A stretch of 64,000 nucleotides of DNA from Anagrus nilaparvatae (GCA_022575985.1 JAKSXM010000014.1:24056001-24120000); one strand, 5' to 3'. Counted from the stretch's first letter, positions 37,000 through 53,000 are shown. Notes: generated from the letters alone by a model not told the origin. Translations and numbers: made by a program.

Positions 37000-39169
37000 C
37001 CCCTCTCTACACCTCTCTAACAATATTATAAAAAACCTCTCATTTATAAATTTTATATTCAAAATCAATTTTATTTTATGTATATTTTTGAAAAACATAT
37101 TAGACTGGGTATTATTTATAAAAACAGTCAAGTTTTAGATAATTTTAAATTTTATTTGCCTAAAACTAATGTTACGATTCATAGCTGGAAAAATGAATAT
37201 ACGATCATATCACATGAAAACATTCCAAATATTTAATAAAATTGATAAAAGTTAAGAAATCTAAAGTGCTAATATATTATTCACTCTAAATTTCATTATA
37301 AAAACAAGTCATTTGACCATATTATATGGTAAAGGCATAATGAATTGGTCAAATAAGTAAAAAATTTTGCATTAAAAAGATTGTTACATATTCAACCACT
37401 GAATCACTTAGTTCAACGAATCCTTGTACCCTAGCTCTTAAAACTCATTGATTTCAAATACTCAAAACATCGATAGCAATGACTATTAACTTTTTAACAA
37501 ACATATGGTATAGCTACTAACGAAATAAAAAACAAATTCCTAAATAAAATTCAACCCTCCATCAATAACATAAAAGATCAAGGATAAATACTTGGCCCTA
37601 CTAACTAAGTACTACTTTTACAGATGCAGATACGAAAATTCTAATTTTATTTTTAAAATCATTACCAAGTTAATATACAAGAATAAAATGTAATATTTAA
37701 TTTATCACACAATAAAAAAAAAATATCAGTTTATTAAAATTATTCATGTGTAAAAAAGTAATCAAATCAAAATAGGTACATTTAATGCAGAATATATTTT
37801 GTAATTTTCATTAAAAAACATCAGCATAAAATTTAATAATAACAATAGTACAGGCAATGAAAAATAATAAAATATTTACACAATTCATATTATAATTTAA
37901 ATAGTTTTATATGAAAATTTTTATATTATAAAAATACATTAATTATTCATTTTTTATAAATTTATTCGACAGCTTGTGTAAATAAATTTTTTACAAAAAA
38001 GGGGCTAATATACCTACTCGTAACCAGTTAGTTAATAGCATACTTAATATTCTTTTATTCAATTTATAAAAGACAAAGTAAAATATGTGTTAATATGCCA
38101 AAATTTCATAGTCTCGTTAAAAAATTAAATGTATGATATCGTTATAATGAAATTAATGTCATAATTAAAATTAAATTTTCTTTTTCCAAAAAAAAAAAAA
38201 TTACCAACATTTATTTTGTCGATACAGCATTATCACCTTAGCAAAGCAAAAAAAAAAAAAATTAAACGATGTGTGCAATTTAATATAATTGATTTTCTTT
38301 TTTATCATATATATTTTAGTCTTTGTCTTTTTTCCAGTCAGGTTAATCCGTAGGTTAGTCCAAAAAAAAACGTTAAAATATATATAGGTATATATATATT
38401 CTATATAAATTTACACAAGGGTACTAGTCCTAAAACACGTCTGTTAGTTTTCCATCCCTTCGTGTTGAAAATTTTCTATATAGTATATATTGCAGATATA
38501 TATAGGAAGAGGAAGAGAAGAGAGAAAAGTTCATTGAACTCTCTCAGGGTGCGGTATATGAGTGGCGTCGTGGCGACCCGGCAAAACTTCGAATAAGCCC
38601 AGGGATCGGTGATGCTTTACTATAACTACTGTATATATAACTTTTTAACTATACTCCTATATTACTACTGCTAGCTGCTACATCAACTGCTATACTGCAG
38701 CTCTCTGCTCTAGCTCTGTGTTAAATATTATACTTGTCTCGAGAGTCCGGGAAAATAGGCTTGGATATTTTTTGAGAAAAACTTTTTTATTGTTTTAAGT
38801 GAGAATTTGATTTTATTATATATATACGTATATAAAAAGAAAATCAAAAAACTTTTTTTTACTTTTATAAGAGATCCTTATCATTAGCATTATTAGATTT
38901 TATTATTTTTTTTTAATTTTAATTTTAAGCTGCTATTATTCAAATAGAAGAAGTTAAATTATCGGTAAAATTATGTTTAATTACATAACCTAAAAATTAA
39001 TTTTTTCATTTATTATTTTATAAAACTGATTAAAAATTTGTTAATCCTATTTTTGTGATAAATGGCTGGTTTTACTCAATGATCGTTGCACTATGTAAAT
39101 TTTTTTAAGTTTCTGCTGGGCTAACTAACATGTTATGAATTTCGAGTGACTGAAAAATAGTATATTTAC
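36151..39169. other. KAT7 intron, AT-rich, with microsatellite and one mixed-composition patch
   Basis: This holds a (CT)n run at 36956-36992 and long AT-rich stretches without frames. The patch 38500-38760 is richer in G and C and contains GCGGTATATGAGTGGCGTCG near 38551 plus many CTCTC and GCTGCT runs. It may be regulatory or an old repeat. No exon is recognised. Confidence 0.5.
36956..36992. repeat. (CT)n microsatellite
   Basis: An uninterrupted CT run of about 37 bp, followed by a short degenerate CTCTAC tail. Confidence 0.9.
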
Positions 39170-39485
39170 AGCTCGTGGTCCAAAAAAAATAAGTTGTAAG
39201 TGGTTTGTGTGTTCTTAAAACCATCGAGCAAGGAACGTGTTTACTTATAACAGTTTTAACGTATTATGATAAGTCCTAAAACCGAAATTATAAGTCCCTA
39301 ATGTAAAATTATCCCAAGTCCATAAACTTAAAGATTTTAGGGTCCCATATACATACCTAAGTCCATATAAGTCAATAAACCTAAAATTTTCCTTAAATCA
39401 AAAATAAGTCCATTTGACACACCCTCCCCCAAGGGACTTTTTTGGGTACCCCTCCCTATGAAGATGTTCCATGTTAAAAGAATGG
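39170..39485 (-). repeat. Family A copy, about 315 bp
   Basis: In reverse orientation it starts TAAGTGGTTTGTGTGTTCTT and has a GCAAGGAACGTGTTTAC palindrome remnant. Next are several AAGTCCCTAA/AAGTCCATAA phrases. It ends GGGTACCCCTCCCTATGAAG and ATGTTCCATGTTAAAA. There are no minisatellite blocks. Confidence 0.65.
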
Positions 39486-39499
39486 GTCTGAGATGAAGA

Positions 39500-39640
39500 T
39501 GGTAATCTGCTATCTGGGCTGGGGCATTCTCTTTTTTTGGCCTAGGGCCATATAAAAGTGTCAAGGGTGAGAAAACACGTCTTTCTGGACGCACAGTGGT
39601 CGGGAAATACTTGCTTTCTAGCCACTGACCAAAAAATTCT
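39500..39640. repeat. Dispersed repeat B, copy 3
   Basis: Diverged copy with GATGGTAATCTGCTATCTGG, GGTGAGAAAACACGTCTTTC and GCTTTCTAGCCACTGACC. It is located directly beside a family A copy. Confidence 0.5.
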
Positions 39641-40284
39641 TTTAAAACCTGACGAATTTCCCATTAAAAAAGTCTTCTAGATGTTACAATAAGCAGAGAG
39701 GAAAGGGGGGGGGGGGTAGGTTAATGAATGTCTAAACGTCTACAAAATATTTAAGATATGAAAAAGTTATATCATTTAGTGTTCAAAAAAGTAATTGATT
39801 ATGAGTGTTCGAGGAAAACATGTTTTCCTTAGGTCTGTTCTTTTTTTCCCAAAAAAGTTAACCTGAAGCAAAACTGGGGTAAAACTAAACAGAACACGCG
39901 TTCTTTTTAATGGCGGTAATTCAAAAAGCAAAACGTTTTTTTGGGATAAAATTCTTTTACTACAAATTAAATGTCAAAACATGTTTAATATAGCCTTTTA
40001 TCATTTAGCAGTAAATAATCTATTACTTAAAATAAAAAAAAATGTATAACCGGTTTGTGTAACTACACAACCAACGAGCATGGAACATGTTTATTTATAA
40101 CATTGATAATAAATATTTATTGTGTTCATAATATAAATATTTATATGCAAATATTTATATTTAGATTTTTATTATAGAAATCATGCTGCTTAGACATCAA
40201 AATGAACCAAATTAATTAAATTTTCAAATTATTATAGTTTTTTAAATAATATGAATTTATTTTTTATTAATTTTTACAATGAAT

Positions 40285-40655
40285 TCTTAAAAATTCTGCA
40301 CCAATGGTCCCTAGGTACTTCTGCACCAATACTCCATAGGTACTTCTGCACCAAAGGTCTTTAGGGACTTCTGCACCAATGCTCCCTAGGTACTTCTGCA
40401 CCAAAGGTTCCTAGGTACTTCTGCACCAAAGGTCTTTAGGGACTTCTGCACCAAAGGTTCCTAGGTACTTCTGCACCAAAGGTCTTTAGGGACTTCTGCA
40501 CCAATGCTCCCTAGATACTTCTGCACCAAAGGTTCCTAGGTACTTCTGTACCAAAGGTCTTTAGGGACTTCTGCACCAATAGTCCCTAGGTACTTCTGCA
40601 CCAAAGATCCCTAGGTACTTCTGCACCATAGGTCCCTAGGTACTTCTGCACCAAA
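40285..40655. repeat. 25-bp tandem repeat array, about 15 units
   Basis: Units follow ACTTCTGCACCAAAGGTYYY plus CTAGGT or TTAGGG. Alternating unit variants (TTCCTAGGT and CTTTAGGG) form a partly higher-order pattern. Units are contiguous with no unique spacers, so this is a minisatellite. Confidence 0.85.
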
Positions 40656-40685
40656 AGTCCCTGAATCGAAAATATTCTAAGTCCA

Positions 40686-40845
40686 TTTCACCCCCCCCCC
40701 CTAAAACGTCAATTTTTGACCCCCCCCCCCTAAAAGCGTCAATTTTTGACCCCCCCCTAAAAACGTCAATTTTTGACCCCCCCCCCCTAAAAGCGTCAAT
40801 TTTTGACCCCCCCCTAAAAACGTCACTTTTTCACCCCCCCCTGCC
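40686..40845. repeat. C-tract minisatellite, five units
   Basis: Each unit is CTAAAA, then A or G, then CGTCAATTTTTGAC followed by 7-12 C residues. Units alternate between AACGTC and GCGTC forms. The G-rich complement could fold into a quadruplex, since it offers five runs of at least seven G. Confidence 0.85.
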
Positions 40846-41689
40846 GAGCCAGACTTTTTCAAATACCCCATCCAATGAACATGTTCCATGTTAAAAATTA
40901 ATAAAAATTTAAATAAAGTACAATCTAACCTACAAAATGTTTGAAATGAGCGCGCATTTTTATTCTCTGTTTAACTCCAGTTCTACTTTTTTGGGGAAAA
41001 AAGAACAGACCTCTTGGCTACTCTGTTAGCCAAGACCAGGTCAAATCAACTGCATAGTTTAATCATTGGAAAATAAATGACAATATCGAAAACAGTTCGA
41101 AAAACTTTGTACAAAAGCGCTGTGTATCTGTCCTTATATGAATACGAAGATTAAAGTTAAACCATTACAATAAAACATATATGAAAAAATTGTTTAATTT
41201 TTTAAATTTAACATCTTTGTGAATAAAATTTAATAAAAAATCCAAATTATTTCTCTAACTTTTTTACCTTAGATACTTGTAACAAAGATAACTAGTTTAA
41301 TTAAATTTTATCCATGACAATAATTTTAATTAAAATGTAAATTATTCAAAAATATTGTACTAAAAACAATAGTGAAGAGTAGTACTTCACATTCATTATG
41401 CATCCTTTTGCCTTAAGAGATAAAGCACTTTATAAATATACTTCAAGTTTTCTTATGGAAAGTTTTTGAGAAACATCGAAAAATTGCTAATAACTTTATT
41501 TATTTTTAAACATTTTTTAAATTCTAACTTAATTTTCATAAAATATGTTAATTAAAATTTAGTTCATAAGTTTTAAATAATTTTAATAAATGTTGTCACC
41601 AATTTGGCATTATATTTCTTCAAGAATACGGATAATACTTTTTACATTGAGAGTTGTAATCTCATCAGAAACAATTAACCTTAACCCAA

Positions 41690-41815
41690 TTTTTGCAAGT
41701 CTCTAAACTTAGTTTTTCTAAGTCCCTAAATCGAAATTATTAGTCCCATTTGACTCCCCCCTTAATTTTTGGATCTTCAGGGTACCCCTCCTTATAAACA
41801 TGTTCCATGTTAAAA
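41690..41815 (-). repeat. Family A end fragment
   Basis: It has AAGTCCCTAAATCGAAATTA, then CCCATTTGACTCCCCCC, then GGGTACCCCTCCTTATAAAC and ATGTTCCATGTTAAAA. Only the minisatellite-proximal end is kept. Confidence 0.55.
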
Positions 41816-45350
<3,535 letters not shown>

Positions 45351-45457
45351 ATATTAGCAAAGAAATGGCTATCGACTCGTATGACATAGTGAGTACTCTA
45401 CAAGCCTTAGGAATGATGAAATATTGGAAGGGCAAGCATATTATTCTTAAGAAGCAG
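45351..45457 (+). CDS. chm: KAT7/Chameau, penultimate exon
   Basis: It encodes (D)[13 protein letters not shown], then [16 protein letters not shown] and I-I-L-K-K-Q. This is the winged-helix-like C-terminal part of the MYST domain. L-Q-A-L-x-M-x-K-Y-W-K-G-K-H is nearly invariant in KAT7 proteins. The exon is 107 nt, and with the one base carried over it gives 36 whole codons, so the next exon starts in phase 0. The donor is GTATTA. Confidence 0.94.
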
Positions 45458-48450
45458 GTATTATTTTAAGCCATTTATCTTGTCAACCTTATAATGTCTT
45501 TTTAAAATAATATTTATCAAATTAATGATAAATTTTCAATCTTTATTTTTAATACTTTGTTTTTTAATTTTTTTTTTTATTAATTTTTTTTATTTTATGT
45601 ACAAATTTTATATTGATTTTAAATTTTTGTCTATTTTTATGTTTTATTTTGTAAATAATATTATCTTAATAAACTTTTTTTTTATTAGAAAATTATTTAT
45701 GTATATTATCCTGGCCGTTGGTTTAAAATTTTGGGCATTATATCAATTAAAATTAGCTTAAAAAAGAGTCAAAAAATTTGTTGATTAAAATACTTTCTCT
45801 CAATAGTTTCACTCATTTTAAAAGAACCAAAATTTAATCATTTGGAATTGAATTATTCAATTTTTCATAATAACATTTTCAGCATATCTCAACTTTAGGA
45901 ACCAAAATTTTAAAATAGCATTCAGTCTAATATATAAAAAATATCTTTTTATTTTTTATTTTTTATTATTGATTACAAATACTTAAAATACACTGAATTA
46001 CTCATATAAATATAATATATGAAATACATTAAATAAAAATCAAGAAAACATTTTTTTTTTATTTAAGTCGAAAATTTATTATAAGCAATTATCTTATAAG
46101 TTAAAATATTGAAGTAAATAAATAAAAACAGCAATTTTTTTTAAAACTATCTCGATTATACTTTGAAAAGCTGTAATGACACGTATATAAAAAAAATAAA
46201 TACGCTTAAAGCTCATTAAAAAGGAATTTATAAAATTTATTGGTTACACTTAAATCTGACAAAATGAGCTTTTTTTATTTAAGTGATAAATAAATTTATT
46301 TTAAAATTATTTTCTCTTATTTTTATTTTATGAGTTAGTATTGAGCTTTTTTTTAATAGTATTTTTGAAATCATTTTTGCAAGATATAACGTTGAACACT
46401 ATAGATGGTAAAATTACTTTTAAGAAATTTTTACAAAAGAGTATTGGTTTTCTTTGGCAAAAATACCAATCTCTTGCATTTGTGTTAAGTAATTGCTTTT
46501 TTAAAGTTAATAATTTACCTCACGTAATTAGCAAAATTAGTTTTGAAAAATATTATTTGAGAAAGGTAAGAAATAAGTGGACGTAACAAGAAATGAATTA
46601 TATAATAATGATTTAAAAATTTTCTCGCAATTGAAATGACTCAACAATAGTATAAATATACTAGATGCATCCAATTTTAAAAATTCATATTCGAAAATTC
46701 ATTACTTCCCAAGTTACTTCTAATAAAAAAAATTACTTTTCTGCATATTATTAAAAATTATTTTCCTTTTAGATTCCAATAAAATTTTTATAAGTTCATT
46801 ATTTTTTTTCTATATGAAGAATCTATTTGATATATATTCAATTAACAATTTTGGTTATTTCATCAATGACTAAATAATTTTAGGCTCGCATTTATATCAT
46901 CTATAACATATCACCCTCGTGAAAAACAGTACTAACTTTTAATAAAATATCGACTTTTATAACCAAACTGTATTACGAAAAGTACTACTATTTCTAAAAA
47001 CATTTGTGTTGCGCATGCGCAGTACCGCTTACGGTGGATGGTACAGCTGTTTATCACTGAGATATGAATGCTGAATTAGGTCCCAGAATAACAATTTTTT
47101 TATCTAAAACAATAAACAAAAAAATTTGTTGAAATAATAAAACTATACAAAAAGAGAGATAACTGACTACGATAAAAAAATCAAGGAACGGTTACTGGAG
47201 TTCCAGTACTACTTTTCCCACCGGTGTATATAGCGTCACGTCGTCTTGATTTGAAGTTGCTGAGAGTATAACGACGCAGTTCAAAGTAATTAAATCGCTT
47301 TTAAAACGCTCTCAAATTTTTAAATCGCTCTTCAATTCTTTCTTTAAATTTAATTTATTGGCATAAAAGCTGTATTTAGGAATCACAAAAATTTTAATTT
47401 TAATCGGATTTAACCTTAATTTCATACCTATCTTTATTTTTGACCAAATACTATTTTTCATAAAATTTGCCGGATTTCCAAGATTATATTATAAGAAATT
47501 ACTTTATTTTTGCATTTTTGCATCCTTGATGAAAACGGTCATATACTTTCTTTCAATTAAATAGCCATTATCTCATTTAGATTTTCTCGATCTTTCTTGA
47601 AAATTGGCCAATATTTGGGTAGGGATATAATTGGGGTTAAATCTGATTGAAATTTCAATTTTTGTGACCTTACAGACCCCTAGTACAGTTTTTATTCCAA
47701 AAAATTAAATTTAAAGCAATAGGTAATTTAAATTATCGATTTAAAGTATTGAAAAAAAACATACTTTTTTTAAAGTGTAGACTTTGTATACTTATAATAT
47801 TGAAAATGTATTTCACTTGCGAGAAAGTTTTCATTAAAAATTAATTTTTATTTACAAACATCGTAAATTACGACACGTTACAACACTAGTAACTTCAAAA
47901 TTTAAATCTTAGTTGAAAATAAAATTAAAAAGTACCCTTGCAAAAAAAACCTTTATTATAAACATTTATTTTTTTACGCCCAAAAATTTTCAGAAAAATA
48001 TGACCAGATCTGAGATTATCAAATTTAATCTGTTCAAAAGTTAGATCTGATTAAATATAATTTAATATAGCCCTAAATTTAGTTTTTCAAGTAGATCTAT
48101 GCAAATCATACCTTATGTAAGTACTAAAACAATGAAATTCGATATTATCAGCTCTGGTCATATTTTATTCAACTATCTAATCATAGTAGATTTGATTTAA
48201 CATTTTTTTTTAAATTTGGTATGGATTTAAAGGTATAAAGACCAAAAAAAACTGTGTTTTTAAACTAGAGTTTATCATTTAAAGTTTAATAAACTTTATA
48301 CATTAAGTTAAATCTGATAAAAGACTTTTTATTGTAGTAATTTAAAGAAAAAATAATATTAAATAGTTGATAAAACGTAAATTCTATTAAAAGTAAGAAA
48401 AGAAAAAAAATATCAGATTAAAAAAAACCTTAACTTTGTTCTATATATAG
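45458..48450 (+). other. KAT7 last intron, 2,993 nt
   Basis: AT-rich, with T-rich short frames that are not genes. The interval 47000-47310 is richer in G and C and contains an NRF-1-type palindrome (listed separately) and GCGTCACGTCGTC near 47231. It could contain an internal promoter or enhancer. It ends in the acceptor CTATATATAG. Confidence 0.6.
47010..47021. promoter_or_regulatory. NRF-1/Ewg-type palindromic site
   Basis: TGCGCATGCGCA is a perfect 12-bp palindrome that fits the known NRF-1 consensus (erect wing in flies). It stands out in this AT-rich DNA because it contains four CpG steps. Such sites usually sit in promoters, and an alternative or divergent promoter inside the last KAT7 intron is possible. 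Confidence 0.5.
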
Positions 48451-48573
48451 GAAGTAATAGACGATTACAAAGAAAGGATAAAACGTAGGGGTTCTTTTTA
48501 TAAAGAAATCGATCCTGAGTGCCTAAAATGGAGTCCATTTCAAACATCTAAGACGCCTTCAGCATCCAGCTGA
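48451..48573 (+). CDS. chm: KAT7/Chameau, terminal exon and stop
   Basis: It encodes E-V-I-D-D-Y-K-E-R-I-K-R-R-G-S, then E-I-D-P-E-C-L-K-W-S-P, then a short Ser/Thr-rich end, with TGA at 48571-48573. The D-P-x-C-L-x-W-x-P ending is the normal C-terminus of KAT7-type enzymes, so the protein is not truncated here. An ATTAAA at 48766-48771 followed by an A run may be the polyadenylation signal. A large palindromic element begins 435 bp after the stop. Confidence 0.93.
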   Translation, partial: EVIDDYKERIKRRGSFYKEIDPECLKWSPFQTSKTPSASS

Positions 48574-49008
48574 GTTTTAGGAAACCGACGGTGATGTCGT
48601 TATAATAATTTAAATAATTGTCATTATCGTCGGATATCAAATATATTTAGTAAAAAATTTATTATTCATAATAATAATAATAATATTAATATTGGACGTC
48701 GAAGACCCACCTCATTATTTTATTTTTTCTTCCGTCCTTTTATATTATAAATATAAATTAATGTTATTAAAAAAAAAAAATGCTAAGATTTTTATATAAA
48801 AATTATATATATAGAAAATTTGAATTTTGATATCGATACATGATGTCAATTTCAATTTAGATAGTTTATTTAATTATTTTTTTAAACGAATTTTCATACA
48901 TTTCCATTTTTTTATAAGTTTTGCCCCTGAAAAACAAATGTATAATATAATTTTAATTTTAATATTTATGTTATTTTATATTATAAACATATATGTATAT
49001 ATATATAT
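48574..49008. other. KAT7 3' UTR and flank
   Basis: AT-rich, with (AAT)n near 48670-48690 and a variant poly-A signal near 48766. No other feature is seen. Confidence 0.5.
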
Positions 49009-50048
49009 GGGCGATTATTTCTCAACCCGGCCACCCCCCTCTGTCCAAAAATGGTGGCAACTTAAAAAGATTTTGGTTTTCTCAAATTGACTGGAAAAGG
49101 GTCTAGTTTTTTATTCTCATTGGCCTTTTCAACTCTGTAAATCTACTGTGCCCATTTTAGGCACTGAGCGGCGCCAGGTCGACATTTTAAAAACTGAAAA
49201 ATTGAAATAAAAGTAGATTAACGGTAAGTTTTTTGACATTTTTTGCTCTTAAAAGTTGTTATTTATTAAAACAAAGAAAATGAGACCACTTGCGTGGTAA
49301 TTAGTTGATTTCTTAAAAAGTTTTGTGAGTGCTATGTAGTTTTTAAAAATGGGTAACAAACGGCTACTTTGACTGCTGATATCTCAGAACCTACATGTCC
49401 AAAATAAAAAAGTTTTAGTGCAAAATGTTAGTCTTTTGATACATAATAAGTGTGCCAAATATCAGAGGATTTAATCGAGTAGTTTCGGATTTAGCAATTT
49501 TAAGGGTAATTCTGAAACAAATTTTGACCCATTTTTTTAAGAGAATTAATACCCGAAAATTGCTAAATCCGAAACTACTCGATCAAATTCCCTGATATTT
49601 GGCACACTTATTATATATCAAAAGACTACCATTTTGCACTAAAACTTTTTTATTTTGGATATGTAGGTTCAGAGATATCAGCAGTCAAAGTAGCCGTTTT
49701 TTACCCATTTTTAAAAACTACATAGCACCCACAAAACTTTTTAAGAAATCAATCAATTACCATGCAAGTGGTCTCATTTTCTTTGTTTTAATAAATAACA
49801 ACTTTTAAGAGAAAAAAATTTCAAAAAACTTACCGTTAATCTACTTTTATTTCCATTTTTCAGTTTTTAAAATGTCGACCTGGCGCCGCTCAGTGCCTAA
49901 AATGGGCACAGTAGATTTACAGAGTTGAAAAGGCCAATGAGAATAAAAAACTAGACCCTTTTCCAGTCAATTTGAGAAAACCAAAATCTTTTTAAGTTGC
50001 CACCATTTTTGGACAGAGGGGGGTGGCCGGGTTGAGAAATAATCGCCC
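49009..50048. mobile_element. Near-perfect 1,040-bp foldback palindrome
   Basis: The arms 49009 to about 49515 and about 49541-50048 are reverse complements of each other with very few differences. The first 200 bp differ by only a C-run length and a base or two. The ends read GGGCGATTATTTCTCAACCC. The loop is about 25-50 bp (near 49503-49555). ATAT lies outside each end, but the left flank is a TA microsatellite, so a target duplication cannot be proved. The frame at 49599-49808 is an accident of the repeat. No transposase is present. The high arm identity implies a recent insertion or arm-to-arm gene conversion. Confidence 0.85.
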
Positions 50049-53000
50049 ATATGTAAAAAAAAATTAAGGTATATATGGATGTAAATATTTATTATTTTTA
50101 TTATTTATTTTAATGTAATAATATTTCTTGATTTTATAGAAAATTTTAATTGGTCTAGTAAAAAATTTTAATTTTTAGAGTCAATGGAACAAAATTCTTC
50201 TTTTTTCTCTTTTTTGGTTGCTGATTTAGATGGTTTTTTCGATTTTTTATTGGTTAATTTATTATTCAAAATTATTTGAAATCTCCAGAAAATTGAATAC
50301 AATTCAAAATTCAGTATACGTGACTTTTTAAAATACAATTATATAGCCTATTTCTTAGAACTTTTATCAATGGTCATAAAAATTTATTTATTACTTTAAA
50401 TGTTTAAAAAATTCAAATTACTCAAAAATTTAAACTTGATTATAAATTGTCAAGCATAAAATTTTACATTAATTTTCTTGAAATCTCAAACAAATTCTTA
50501 AACCTCGAGTATTCAAGCAAAACTGATAGATTACCCTATGCCAATTTTGAGTTTGAACCTACCACTTCAAAAATTTATCAGATTTGCTGTTTTATGATTC
50601 ATAAATGATCAAATTTCCACGTATTATATATTATATAATGTACTTTTCGAGACCCCCCTGTATTCAATAGTGGTTCCAAAATTAAAAAAGAATGTAAAAT
50701 TTTAGCCATAAGTTGAAAATGAACCAATGAAAAATCAAAATAACTTTCTGATTTAACATGCAACCAAAAAATCTACATTCCATTGAAACGTATCCAAACA
50801 TTTGTAAAATTTCGTAAACCATTTGCTGACGTCTAAAATATAATTTTACAAGTTCTCTTTCTCCATATAATACAAATTCTTTCTTCCCATTAAAAAAAAA
50901 AAATTGAAAAGTGATACTAATCGTAATTAAACACTATATATTTCATAAACAATAAAAATGTACGTCACTTTTCATACTATAATTCTTTTATTTTAAAATT
51001 TTATATTACAGAGGCAAATGGCCTATTAATATGTCTATCGATTAAGAAAGAATCGATTAATATTTTTTCCTTATCGTTGACTGTGTTAATGATTGTATTA
51101 TTTTTAAGAATAAATATATATATATATATTTTTTTTTTAGTTTAACTTATAACTTTTTTATTATTATTATTATATTAAAGTATATAGTTCGTGCTATAAA
51201 AAATGATATATTGTAAAATTTGTTATTAATTTTTAATTAAAACAAGTCTGATTTATATATGTACAGAATAAATATAAAAGCTTTATTGTAAATTAGAAAA
51301 CGAAAAAACAAAATATTTTATTAAATTATATTAATGAGATTCAGAGATTTAAATAAAAAAAATTTTTTTTGAATATATTTGTAAATTATTTTTAAAATTG
51401 AAGATTTTTTTTATAATTTAATAAAATATAATTTCCAAGTGAAAAGTCTGATGCTTATTTTAATTCAAAATTTGTAAATCTAGTTTTTTACTGCAGTAAA
51501 ATACGTGGCCTTGCGATCAAATATTAACTTTTTCAGCACAAAATGAAAAAATGAAGTGCATTTTGTGCTGAATTTACACATAGCTGTAAAAATTAATATA
51601 ATAACAATCAGTAAGAAATAGAAACAGTAAATGAAAGTAAGACTTAATTTGTGCAGGTAAAATCATGGGTTACTGTGTGTAAACCGATTCAAATATTCAG
51701 TAATATAAGTTCAATTTATACGTATTTTAAACCTGTAAAAAACTATTTTTACAAACTGTTTATTTAATTAATTTATTCGAGATACAGAGGAGTAATAAGT
51801 GTTTGCCAAACACTTTTTTTATCATGCAATAAAACAAAAAACCATTTTCCTCTCTTGTATCTTAAATATTTTTCATTTTAAAAAATATAAAATTTTAGAT
51901 TTTTTATTAAGTGTAGTATATTATGTATAAAAAATTAAAAATAGTATTATATATTAAATATAAAAAATTGTTAAATATAATGTAATTAGTAAATAATTGA
52001 TTAGAAAAATAGTTGCAATGTCTCTAAAAAAATTAACAAAAAAAAAAAAAAATTAAAAAAAACTGTATTTGTATAATATACTAAATAGTAAAATTTAAGA
52101 AAATTTCTCTCTGAATCTCGATATTTTATAAGAACAATTGACTGATTTTTGATATTTCAATTTTATTGATTATCAGTTTTAGCATAATTTTTTTTTCTAT
52201 TTAACAAGCTAATATTGTAAGCGTAGACACCTAATTCATATTTACTATTTTTTTGCTGGTAGGTCCATAAAATTTCCAACAAATCTTTCTTATTTATGGA
52301 TCGCAGAATACGAGTAAGAAATGCATTTTTGCTAAAAGCAGCCCAGTTAAAAGTAAAAAAGTAAAAATTTTGAGGTTATTTTCTGCGAGTTTTTCAAGAT
52401 GTCTCTGAACATGAATATGATATTTAATTTGACTTAAAATCAAAAAAATATTGTTGAAACCACAAAAAGTAATAAAATCTGCTGATTGTGGAAAACTGGA
52501 TTATTTTAAACAAAAGCAAATATCGTTTTCGTGTTTTGCGAACCAAAACACGCAAAGCATTCTGCCGAATTGGAGGTTTTTCTTACTACGTTTGTAAGCC
52601 GTATCACACAGAAAATTTTTAAATGCGTCAAACTAGACCATTTATATAAAAACATGGATTTCATATCCGAATTCAGTGATCCCAGCAATATAAAAACTTG
52701 TTGGAATATTTTATGGACCTATCAGCAAAAAAAGTGTCTATGCCTGCCCTAAAATGTTAATTGAAAAAAAAATTTTTAAAGCCTTTGAGATTATTAAATA
52801 GATTCTTTGTCATTAATGATTAAGAAATAAAAACTTTATTGTGAGTGATGTGTTGTCAGGGAAATAAAATAATTTTTTAAGTACAAAATGCACACAATTA
52901 AAGTTTTTTTTTTTTAGTATTTAATTTTATTTTCCTGTATTTATTATATAAATTATATATATGTATAAAATGATTTTATTGTGTATAATTGACTGTCATT

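Larger units (their letters stand above)
40045..40896 (-). mobile_element. Family A element, long form with expanded minisatellites
   Basis: This is a reverse-orientation copy of the 5786-6254 element with the same ends (TATAACCGGTTTGTG at 40045, CATGTTCCATGTTAAAA at the right) and the same AT-rich interior (40105-40275). It differs in its repeats: about 15 tandem 25-bp units at 40285-40655 (core ACTTCTGCACCAAAGGT) and five C-tract units at 40686-40845 (CTAAAAACGTCAATTTTTGA plus a C run), against three and two in the other copy. The Gly-rich frame at 40701-40889 is only a translation of the C-tract units. About 852 bp, non-coding. Confidence 0.75.

Noticed and set aside
40285..40655. Regular 25-bp repeats could suggest a CRISPR-like array.
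   Set aside because: Units are contiguous without unique spacers, the genome is eukaryotic, and a 3-unit version lies in a sister copy of the same element.
40701..40889. Gly-rich reading frame on the minus strand.
   Set aside because: It is a translation of the C-tract minisatellite units.
45525..45761. A Phe-rich 78-codon frame resembling a membrane protein.
   Set aside because: It is a T-rich intronic stretch; the apparent membrane segments come from poly-T codons.
49599..49808. A 69-codon frame in the 49-kb palindrome.
   Set aside because: It lies in one palindrome arm and has no counterpart or domain.
49005..50052. ATAT target-site duplication of the palindrome.
   Set aside because: The left flank is a TA microsatellite, so the match is expected by chance.
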